Assembly: GCA_043719555.1 (NCBI GenBank) | Contig: JAYSTR010000018.1 | Coordinates: forward strand, 1-5,877 | Direction of reading: 5' to 3' | Length of the DNA stretch: 5,877 nt | From: UBA4416 sp043719555 | GTDB lineage: Bacteria > Bacteroidota > Bacteroidia > B-17B0 > Aurantibacillaceae | Shown here: positions 1 through 5,877 of the stretch, in pieces | How positions within the stretch are numbered: the stretch's first letter is position 1 | How the letters are laid out: each line of letters starts with the position of its first letter | The notes under the pieces: model-generated | What the model was told of the DNA's origin: nothing | Databases searched by the model: none | Seen by the model: the letters and a program-made list of their open reading frames with translations, nothing else | Program-made: the position numbers and the translations under genes

Positions 1-35
1 GAGGGTCGAGGGTTCGAGCCCCTTCATTTACCCCA
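1..35 (+). tRNA. tRNA gene, 3' part only (identity not certain, possibly tRNA-His)
   Basis: The first 35 bases fit the 3' end of a tRNA. A five-base variable loop (3-7) is followed by a T arm with stem 8-12 pairing with 20-24 (one G-U pair) around the loop TTCGAGC at 13-19. The 3' acceptor strand is 25-31, the discriminator base is C32, and an encoded CCA ends at 35. The 5' half, including the anticodon, lies outside the window. A C discriminator is typical of bacterial tRNA-His, where it pairs with G-1, so histidine is the best guess. The anticodon must be seen to confirm it. A terminator begins seven bases after the CCA. Confidence 0.88.
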
Positions 36-41
36 CTTTTT

Positions 42-71
42 AAAAGACTGTCTTTTTAGACAGTCTTTTTT
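42..71 (+). terminator. Rho-independent terminator of the tRNA transcript
   Basis: Bases 42-53 (AAAAGACTGTCT) pair perfectly with 58-69 (AGACAGTCTTTT) around a TTTT loop at 54-57, giving a 12-bp stem. A run of six T (66-71) overlaps the end of the stem. This is a classic intrinsic terminator just after the tRNA. It separates the tRNA from truA, so truA probably needs its own promoter in the 51 bases at 72-122. The stem is nearly palindromic, but there is no opposite-strand gene end close by for it to serve. Confidence 0.93.
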
Positions 72-91
72 ATTTACTAGTAAACTCATAC

Positions 92-118
92 TAAATTTAA
101 ATCAAATAGTTACCTTTA
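92..118 (+). promoter_or_regulatory. Weak candidate promoter -7 elements before truA
   Basis: Two near matches to the Bacteroidota -7 consensus TAnnTTTG lie here: TAAATTTA at 92-99 and TACCTTTA at 111-118, each with A in place of the final G. The first would give a leader of about 17 bases. The second sits so close to the ATG at 123 that its transcript would be practically leaderless. No TTG-type -33 element is visible at the usual distance, and such matches are frequent by chance in AT-rich DNA. The main argument for a promoter is the strong terminator just upstream. Confidence 0.22.
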
Positions 119-122
119 GCCT

Positions 123-890
123 ATGCCGAGGTATTTTATTCAATTAGCATATAATGGCACCAACTATCACGGTTGGCAGGTGCAGGATAATACTACACAA
201 ACCATTCAGCAGATTTTACAGGATAAACTATCTATTATATTAAATCAAAAAATTGAATTAGTAGGTTGTGGCCGCACAGATACTGGTGTTCATGCAAAAG
301 ATTATTATGCACATTTTGATACTGACATTAAAGCTTTGCATTCATCAGAAGGTAATTATGTATTTAAATTCAATAAAATATTACCAAAAGACATTGCTAT
401 TAAATCTATTTTTTTAGTAAAGGATGATGCAAGCTCACGATTCGCGGCTGAAAGCAGGACGTATGATTATTTTATACATCGCCATAAAAATCCTTTTTTA
501 AATGAAGGTTCTTTATATGTGTTTGGGAATTTAAATATGGAGTTGATGAATGAGGCCGCAGCTCATTTATGCTCAGTAACTGATTTTACAAGTTTTAGCA
601 AAGTAAATACACAAACATTTACAAATAATTGCACTGTTACTGTTGCGCAATGGATAAAATTATCTGATGATGAATTTGTATTTAAAATTACAGCAAATCG
701 TTTTTTGCGAAATATGGTTCGCGCTATAGTTGGTACGTTGTTAGAAGTAGGTAAAGGGAAAATTACACTTGCAGAATTTAAAGCCATTGTAGCTAACAAA
801 AATCGTTCAGATGCAGGAACATCAGCACCAGCACACGCTTTGTATTTAGTAGATATTTACTATCCAAAAACTATTTTCAGTGAGCAGTAA
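123..890 (+). CDS. truA: tRNA pseudouridine(38-40) synthase TruA
   Basis: Cytoplasmic enzyme that isomerises uridine to pseudouridine at positions 38, 39 and 40 in the anticodon stem-loop of many tRNAs. At 255 residues it is of normal length. The N-terminal motif YNGTNYHGWQ is at residues 10-19. The catalytic loop GCGRTDTGVHA is at 48-58, with the invariant nucleophile Asp53. The RTYDYFI segment at 112-118 carries the conserved active-site tyrosine (probably Tyr114). DFTSFSK (154-160) and ANRFLRNMVRAIVGTLLEVG (191-210) are further family motifs, and the C-terminal AGTSAPAHALYL (231-242) is intact. The ATG at 123 puts the conserved RYFIQLAYNGT strand right at the N-terminus, as in other TruA proteins. 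There is no Shine-Dalgarno sequence, which is usual in this phylum. Its last 11 bases overlap the start of the ABC transporter gene. No key residue is missing. Confidence 0.97.
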   Translation: MPRYFIQLAYNGTNYHGWQVQDNTTQTIQQILQDKLSIILNQKIELVGCGRTDTGVHAKDYYAHFDTDIKALHSSEGNYVFKFNKILPKDIAIKSIFLVKDDASSRFAAESRTYDYFIHRHKNPFLNEGSLYVFGNLNMELMNEAAAHLCSVTDFTSFSKVNTQTFTNNCTVTVAQWIKLSDDEFVFKITANRFLRNMVRAIVGTLLEVGKGKITLAEFKAIVANKNRSDAGTSAPAHALYLVDIYYPKTIFSEQ

Positions 891-2661
891 TCCTACCACA
901 TCTAAATTTAGCTTTGCTTTACTCAAACGAATATTATCGTACAGTAAACCTTATAAAAAATTATTTGCATTTACAATTATTATTACGCTTACGTTATCAT
1001 CGTTAGCTATTGTTCGTCCCTTATTAATTAATAAAACACTAAATACGATTGGCATTGATAATCCCCTTGAAGCTGGATTTTTAAATTCAGTAGATAAATT
1101 AAACTTTATTAATCATATGGGATTATTACTTGTTGGTGTATTATTATTAGAAGCCTTATTGCAATTTACAAATATTTATATCACAAATTTATTAGGACAA
1201 AATATAGTAAAAGACTTACGGTTACAGGTTTATACGCACATTCTTAAATTAAAAAATACGTACTTCGATAATACTCCAGTAGGGACTATAGTTACAAGAT
1301 CAGTATCTGATATTGAAAGCTTAAGTGATGTGTTTTCACAAGGTTTTATTGTCATTTGTGGAGATATTTTAATGTTGATTATTTTTGTTACCGCAATGCT
1401 TTTAAAAAACTGGGCCATTGCTTTAGTAACCTTAAGTACAATTCCGTTATTATTAATAGCAACCAATCTATTTAAAAATGGAGTTAAAAAAACATTTAAT
1501 GATGTGCGAAATGTCGTATCAGCTCTCAATACCTTTACAAATGAGCATATCACAGGAATGCGTATCGTGCAATTATTTAATAGAGAAGGTATAGAATACG
1601 AAAAATTTAAAGAGATTAATAAAAAACATCAGGATGCTAATATTCGTTCGATATGGTATTACTCAGTTTTTTTTCCAGTAGTCGAAATTTTGTCTGCTGT
1701 TTCAATAGCTTTGTTTGTATGGTTTGCAGGACTTAAGGCTAATAGTTATAATTTACAATTAGGTGACATTACTTTTTTTATCATGATGATCAATATGGTT
1801 TTTCGCCCTATACGAATGTTGGCTGATAGATTAAATACCTTGCAAATGGGTATTGTATCATCTGAGCGTGTTTTTAAAGTATTAGATACAGATGAAATTA
1901 TTTTAGATAACGGCAATGTATCAGCAAAAAAATTAAAAGGAAAAGTAGAATTCAAAAATGTTTGGTTTGCTTATAAAGCCGAAGAATACGTATTGAAAAA
2001 TGTATCATTTACAATAGCGGCTGGCGAAACAGTTGCTATTATTGGCGCTACAGGCGCAGGTAAATCTAGTGTTATTAATTTATTGAGCAGATTTTACGAA
2101 ATAAATAAAGGTCAGTTACTGATTGATGATGTTGAGGTTTCGCTTTACAAATTAGATGAGTTGCGCCAATCTATTGGTGTTGTATTGCAGGATGTGTTTT
2201 TATTTAACGATACTATTTTAAATAACATTACGCTGCATAACGAATTAATTTCCGAGGCAGATGTTATTTCGGCCGCAAAAAAAATAGGAATACATGAGTT
2301 TTTATCAGAATTGCCACAGGGTTATCATTATAATGTAAAAGAAGGTGGCGCTATGTTATCTGCTGGGCAACGGCAATTAGTGGCCTTTGTGAGAGCTTAT
2401 GTGTATAATCCGCCAATTTTTATATTAGATGAAGCTACATCATCTATAGATTTGGAAACTGAAAAATTAATTCAAAAGGCATCTATTGAATTGGCAAAAA
2501 ATAGAACTTCCATAATCATTGCACATCGGTTATCAACAATCCATCACGCTCATAAAATCATTGTATTAAATAAAGGCGAAATCATTGAACAAGGTTTATC
2601 TATAGATTTAAGTAATAAGGTTGATGGTATTTATAAAAAAATGATGGATTTAGCCGAATAG
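880..2661 (+). CDS. ABC exporter half-transporter (fused membrane and ATPase domains, MdlB/YheH-like)
   Basis: A 593-residue type I ABC exporter with the membrane domain fused to the ATPase. Six hydrophobic segments lie near residues 29-50, 80-105, 153-174, 178-198, 258-286 and 296-312. The nucleotide-binding domain has A-loop Tyr365, Walker A GATGAGKSS (389-397), Q-loop Gln437, signature LSAGQRQL (493-500), Walker B IFILDE (513-518) with catalytic Glu518, D-loop SSID (521-524) and H-loop His549, so it looks ATPase-competent. It should work as a homodimer or with a partner encoded elsewhere. The LSAGQRQLVAFVRA signature region is closer to MdlB/YheH-type multidrug exporters than to MsbA, which has LSGGQRQRIAIARA. 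Substrate is unknown; a drug or lipid is plausible. The start is GTG at 880: an in-frame TAG at 850-852 blocks extension, and the next ATG (residue 80) would delete the first membrane helix. The 11-base overlap with truA suggests co-transcription and coupled translation. Confidence 0.93.
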   Translation: MSSNPTTSKFSFALLKRILSYSKPYKKLFAFTIIITLTLSSLAIVRPLLINKTLNTIGIDNPLEAGFLNSVDKLNFINHMGLLLVGVLLLEALLQFTNIYITNLLGQNIVKDLRLQVYTHILKLKNTYFDNTPVGTIVTRSVSDIESLSDVFSQGFIVICGDILMLIIFVTAMLLKNWAIALVTLSTIPLLLIATNLFKNGVKKTFNDVRNVVSALNTFTNEHITGMRIVQLFNREGIEYEKFKEINKKHQDANIRSIWYYSVFFPVVEILSAVSIALFVWFAGLKANSYNLQLGDITFFIMMINMVFRPIRMLADRLNTLQMGIVSSERVFKVLDTDEIILDNGNVSAKKLKGKVEFKNVWFAYKAEEYVLKNVSFTIAAGETVAIIGATGAGKSSVINLLSRFYEINKGQLLIDDVEVSLYKLDELRQSIGVVLQDVFLFNDTILNNITLHNELISEADVISAAKKIGIHEFLSELPQGYHYNVKEGGAMLSAGQRQLVAFVRAYVYNPPIFILDEATSSIDLETEKLIQKASIELAKNRTSIIIAHRLSTIHHAHKIIVLNKGEIIEQGLSIDLSNKVDGIYKKMMDLAE

Positions 2662-2716
2662 TGCAAGATTTAACATTTTCATCTGATTTTAGGTTTTATA
2701 TGTAACTTTTTTTTTA

Positions 2717-2724
2717 TAAGTTTA
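2717..2724 (+). promoter_or_regulatory. Weak candidate -7 element before the amidase gene
   Basis: TAAGTTTA resembles the Bacteroidota -7 box TAnnTTTG with the last base changed. It lies 18 bases before the ATG at 2743 and would give a short A-rich leader of about 12 bases. A run of nine T (2707-2715) lies just upstream. No TTG -33 element is visible. The 81-bp gap after the ABC gene and the unrelated function of the next gene make an independent promoter plausible. No convincing terminator hairpin for the truA-ABC transcript is seen in the gap, so read-through is also possible. Confidence 0.25.
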
Positions 2725-2742
2725 TCTAAACAAAAATCCCGT

Positions 2743-5700
2743 ATGAAAAAAATACTATTGTTAATTTTAACCGCATTCTCTTTTCAGTCTTTCGCGAATT
2801 CTTTTTCAGAGTTATTAGTCAAAAATCCTTATGATGCTGCTTTTCGAAAAGCCTATAGTTTAAATGCAACTATACCTAAAGGAGTTTTAGAAGCGATATC
2901 GTTTACACAAACTCGTTTTGCACATTTAAATGATGCTCAGGAGCCAAGTTGTATTGCTTATCCAAAAGCATTTGGCGTAATGGGTTTAACTGAAGATGGG
3001 AAAGGGTATTTTCGAAATAATTTAATTTCTGTTGCTCAAGTATCGGGTTATAGTGTTGATGCTATCAAGGCAAATCCTGAAATAAGTATTTTGGCATATG
3101 CTAAGGCTTTTGCTACACTTCAGCAAGAACAAGGTATAACAGGCGATAAGTTAGAAGATTATAAATCTGTTTTTATAGCTTTAAGCGAATTGCCTATAGT
3201 AAATGATTTAGAAAATGATTTTGTATTGAATGCGCATTTATACCAATTATATTGGTTTTTAGCACAAGGTGATTTTCAAGATTTTTATGGCTTCCCAGAT
3301 TATCATATTAATTTAAAGCAATTATTTGGGTCTAATTATTCGGTATTAAGTTCATCAAAAGTAATTGTGTCAGCTACACAAATTAATTCTAATTCAGGGG
3401 CAAGTTATAAATCATCTGGTTTGTTAAGCATTGCCTCTGTTGATTATGGACCCGCTCTATCTAATTTCACAACTTGCAATTATAGTTCTCGCAGTGGCAC
3501 GGCTATTACAATGGTTGCCATACATGATGTAGAAGGTTCATACGCAGGCTGTATTTCTTGGTTTAAAAATTGCAGTGCAAGCGCATCAGCACACTACGTT
3601 ATTCGCAGTAGTGATGGTCAAGTAACTCAAATGGTTTTAGAGAGCGATAAAGCTTGGCATATTGGCTCAGAAAATCCTTATACTTTAGGAATTGAACACG
3701 AAGGTTATAATAACTCAGCAAGTTGGTACACAACAGCTATGCTAATGAGCAGTGCTGATCTGGTTCGAGATATGTGCACTGATCATTCAATTAATCCATT
3801 ACGTTGTTATTATGGACCAGGTTGTAGCGGAACTACTCAACAGTGTTTGCAAGGAACTTGTGTTAAAATTAAAGGACATCAAATGTTTCCTAATCAAACT
3901 CACAACGACCCTGGGCCATATTGGAATTGGGATAAATTTTATAAGTATTTAAATAACGCACCTGTTATCACTACAGTTACAGCAGTAGCTGGTAATTTTT
4001 ATGATAGTGGTGGAGCCGCTGCAAATTACACAGACGATGAGCGAAAGTTATGGTTATTTAAACCAGCTGGAGCAACATCTATCAGCATGAATTTTACTGC
4101 CTTTGATGTTGAAAATAAATTCGATTATTTATTTATTTATGATGGAAGCACAGTAAATTCTCCATTGATAGGTAAATACACAAGTACAGTTTCACCTGGA
4201 AATATTAATTCTACAGGCTCAAGCTTATTGTTTGAATTTAGAAGCGATTGCGCTACAATTAAAAGTGGCTGGGCTGCAACCTATACTACAAATGCTGTGG
4301 TTACGCAAACTACAGTATCTGTTGATACAATTGTACCTACAACCGTAATTTCAAGTATCACATCTTGGAAGACAGGAAACTTTACTACAAGTTTTTCAGA
4401 TGCTGATAATGTAGGAGGTTCTGGTTTAGAAAAAAGCTATTATCAAGTATTAGATTTTGATGGATCTGAATGGCGTGGTAATTATACACATGGCTTTTTT
4501 TCAGATAATTTTGATGTAGCTATTCATCCCGAATGGACACAAGGTGCGGGCACATGGACTATTACAAACAACGCTTTGCAACAAACATTAGAAACTACAG
4601 CAACAGCCTCTAACACTAGCGTATACGCCGCATTAACTCAAACCTTATCTAATCGTTATTTATATAATTTTAAAGGAAAAATTGATGGTACAGGAACCAA
4701 TCGTCGTGCGGGTTTTCATTTTTTTATAGATAATCCAACATTACCAAACAGAGGTAATTCATACTTTGTTTATTTTAGATTAGATGTGCCTAAGGTTCAG
4801 ATTTACAAAACGGTAAATGATGTGTTTTATTTAAAAGCAGATTCAGCTAACGTATCTATTAACGCGGGGCAATGGTACGACTACAAAGTTATTTTTGATA
4901 GGACAACAGGAAAAATAACAGTTTATAAAGACAATACTTTAGTTGCAACTTGGACAGATAATACGCCTTTAGTTGCTGGCGATGTAGCACCTTTAACGAA
5001 CGGAAGTTTTATTTCCTTTAGAAGTGGAGATTGTAAATGGAGTTTAGATGAAATTAAAGTTTATCGCTCTCGTATTGCTACATCTGCAACAGTTACAGTT
5101 GGTAGCGGTAATGCTTACGATGCTCGTTATCAAAATCCAAGCCCTACACAAAATGCTTGTAAAGTAAAATCAATTGTGAATGATGTAGCAGGAAATTTAT
5201 CAGCAATAGATTATGAAGATATTAATATTGATTGGACTGCACCAAGCAATATATCTTTGGCCAGAGATGGGAAAGCAGTTGATATAAATACAGTTACTTT
5301 AAGCGATTCATTATCTGCTAACTGGAATTCATCAACAGATCCAAACTCTGCTATAGCGCGTTACTGGTACTCAATAGGAACAACTCCTGGCGCAACTAAT
5401 ACTCAAACATGGACAAGTAACTGGGGCGATACCACTGTTACAGCCCATGGCTTAACTTTAGCTGTTGGGACAAAATATTATTTTAATGTAAAATCAGAAA
5501 ATGGAGCTGGTTTATATAGTGCTGTAATTAGTACAAATGGACAAACAGTTGTAGCTATTGCTACAGGCGTAAAAGAGTTAACCGAAAGTAATTTGGTGAG
5601 TATTTATCCAAATCCGTTTAACCAAACTTTTGTAGTTAGCTTAGATTTAAAAAATGATACAGAAGTTGAGATGACATTAATAGATGCTTTAGGAAGAGAA

Positions 5701-5844
5701 ATAGTAGTTGAAACAAGTAAAGAAAGTAAAGGCAATTATACAAAAACGATTAATGCAAACACTTTAGGCTTGGCAAATGGCGTTTACTGGGTAAAAATTA
5801 AGGCTAATGAGCAAGAGTTTTGTAAAAAAATCATTAAACAGTAA
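2743..5844 (+). CDS. Secreted multidomain N-acetylmuramoyl-L-alanine amidase (Amidase_2/PGRP type) with T9SS sorting domain
   Basis: Predicted zinc amidase that cuts the bond between N-acetylmuramic acid and the stem peptide of peptidoglycan, exported through the Sec system and then T9SS. The 1033 residues begin with a signal peptide (MKKILLLILTAFSFQSFA, probable cleavage after Ala18). Residues 40-125 resemble a lytic transglycosylase fold with the catalytic Glu replaced by Gln56; 126-250 is an unassigned helical and linker stretch. The amidase spans about 252-404. Its zinc ligands are His261, His379 and Asp389, with the 10-residue His-Asp spacing of AmpD, and GIEHEG (316-321) holds the likely catalytic acid. 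His387 stands where AmpD has Lys. A Cys-rich insertion lies at 345-373. Next come a CUB-like domain (408-516, with DYLFIYDG at 461-468), an Ig-like domain split by a jelly roll (527-830, insert about 587-778), an Fn3-like domain (833-937) and the type A sorting domain (950-1033). The ATG at 2743 gives a perfect signal peptide. The biological target is unknown. Confidence 0.9.
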   Translation: MKKILLLILTAFSFQSFANSFSELLVKNPYDAAFRKAYSLNATIPKGVLEAISFTQTRFAHLNDAQEPSCIAYPKAFGVMGLTEDGKGYFRNNLISVAQVSGYSVDAIKANPEISILAYAKAFATLQQEQGITGDKLEDYKSVFIALSELPIVNDLENDFVLNAHLYQLYWFLAQGDFQDFYGFPDYHINLKQLFGSNYSVLSSSKVIVSATQINSNSGASYKSSGLLSIASVDYGPALSNFTTCNYSSRSGTAITMVAIHDVEGSYAGCISWFKNCSASASAHYVIRSSDGQVTQMVLESDKAWHIGSENPYTLGIEHEGYNNSASWYTTAMLMSSADLVRDMCTDHSINPLRCYYGPGCSGTTQQCLQGTCVKIKGHQMFPNQTHNDPGPYWNWDKFYKYLNNAPVITTVTAVAGNFYDSGGAAANYTDDERKLWLFKPAGATSISMNFTAFDVENKFDYLFIYDGSTVNSPLIGKYTSTVSPGNINSTGSSLLFEFRSDCATIKSGWAATYTTNAVVTQTTVSVDTIVPTTVISSITSWKTGNFTTSFSDADNVGGSGLEKSYYQVLDFDGSEWRGNYTHGFFSDNFDVAIHPEWTQGAGTWTITNNALQQTLETTATASNTSVYAALTQTLSNRYLYNFKGKIDGTGTNRRAGFHFFIDNPTLPNRGNSYFVYFRLDVPKVQIYKTVNDVFYLKADSANVSINAGQWYDYKVIFDRTTGKITVYKDNTLVATWTDNTPLVAGDVAPLTNGSFISFRSGDCKWSLDEIKVYRSRIATSATVTVGSGNAYDARYQNPSPTQNACKVKSIVNDVAGNLSAIDYEDINIDWTAPSNISLARDGKAVDINTVTLSDSLSANWNSSTDPNSAIARYWYSIGTTPGATNTQTWTSNWGDTTVTAHGLTLAVGTKYYFNVKSENGAGLYSAVISTNGQTVVAIATGVKELTESNLVSIYPNPFNQTFVVSLDLKNDTEVEMTLIDALGREIVVETSKESKGNYTKTINANTLGLANGVYWVKIKANEQEFCKKIIKQ
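5590..5841 (+). other. Type A T9SS C-terminal sorting domain (within the amidase gene)
   Basis: Codons for residues 950-1033. The domain starts with VSIYPNPF (952-959), continues with a beta-rich stretch including the LIDALGREIV motif (979-988) and GLANGVYWVKIK (1009-1020), and ends KKIIKQ. This is the Por secretion system TIGR04183-type pattern. In characterised Bacteroidota such domains guide cargo through the outer membrane and are then usually cleaved, with the cargo attached to surface lipopolysaccharide or released. It implies that the host encodes a T9SS (PorU, PorV, SprA and others) elsewhere. Confidence 0.92.
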
Positions 5845-5852
5845 AGTTTTTT

Positions 5853-5875
5853 CAAAAAAATGAATTTATTTTTTG
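5853..5875 (+). terminator. Weak A:T hairpin after the amidase gene, doubtful terminator
   Basis: CAAAAAA (5853-5859) can pair with TTTTTTG (5869-5875) around a nine-base loop, nine bases after the stop codon. The stem has a single G-C pair and no separate T tract is visible before the window ends. It may be the start of a terminator region, but the pairing is hardly stronger than expected by chance in such AT-rich DNA. Confidence 0.2.
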
Positions 5876-5877
5876 CA

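Noticed and set aside
1..71. tRNA 3' end as an integration site (attB) for a mobile element
   Set aside because: No integrase, no direct repeat of the tRNA end and no phage or plasmid gene occurs downstream. The next gene is truA, a core gene.
493..500. LSAGQ in place of LSGGQ in the ABC signature, considered as a defect
   Set aside because: A small residue at this position followed by GQRQL is common in MdlB/YheH-type exporters, and the Walker B glutamate is intact. Positions given are residue numbers; the codons lie at about 2356-2379.
563..799. Open frame of 78 codons on the - strand inside truA
   Set aside because: It lies wholly antisense to a gene with all the conserved TruA motifs, and its translation shows no recognisable domain.
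1230..1955. Two open frames on the - strand (1230-1553 and 1746-1955) inside the ABC exporter gene
   Set aside because: Both are antisense to well-conserved exporter sequence and show no family features. They are chance frames in AT-rich DNA.
2694..2706. Possible inverted repeat GTT...AAC around TATAT in the gap after the ABC gene
   Set aside because: Only three outer pairs match apart from A/T bases. It is too weak for an operator or terminator.
3752..3952. Open frame of 66 codons in another + frame inside the amidase gene
   Set aside because: It overlaps the zinc-site coding region, which is clearly translated in the main frame. No start context or recognisable product.

Overview
The window is AT-rich (roughly one third G+C by eye) and gene-dense, with all genes on the + strand. 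It comes from a member of the Bacteroidota. The strongest evidence is the last gene: its product has a signal peptide and ends in a type A C-terminal domain of the type IX secretion system (T9SS), with a YPNPF motif and a KKIIKQ tail. T9SS is essentially confined to this phylum. The starts also lack clear Shine-Dalgarno sequences and have A/T-rich leaders, as is usual there. I cannot name the class or genus.

Layout. Positions 1-35 are the 3' end of a tRNA gene that begins outside the window. The anticodon is not visible, but a C discriminator base hints at tRNA-His. A strong intrinsic terminator follows at 42-71. Next comes truA (123-890), a tRNA pseudouridine synthase. A type I ABC exporter half-transporter (880-2661) starts on a GTG codon inside the last bases of truA, so the two are probably co-transcribed and translationally coupled. 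An 81-bp gap then leads to a large gene (2743-5844) for a secreted 1033-residue modular protein. The last 33 bases hold only a weak A:T hairpin.

The large protein is the interesting part. In order it has: a signal peptide; an N-terminal helical region resembling a lytic transglycosylase (SLT/goose-lysozyme-like) domain, but with Gln where the catalytic Glu should be; an Amidase_2/PGRP-type zinc amidase with intact ligands and an unusual cysteine-rich insertion; a CUB-like domain; an Ig-like domain apparently split by a concanavalin-like jelly roll; a fibronectin-III-like domain; and the T9SS sorting domain. I read it as an exported cell-wall amidase with several accessory binding modules, either cell-surface attached or released. 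Whether it acts on the cell's own wall, on competitors or prey, or on scavenged peptidoglycan cannot be told from this window.

The first two genes are housekeeping or transport genes with no evident functional link to the amidase. I see no mobile elements, CRISPR arrays or phage genes, and no sign of a wholly new multi-gene system. The novelty here lies in the domain architecture of one protein.
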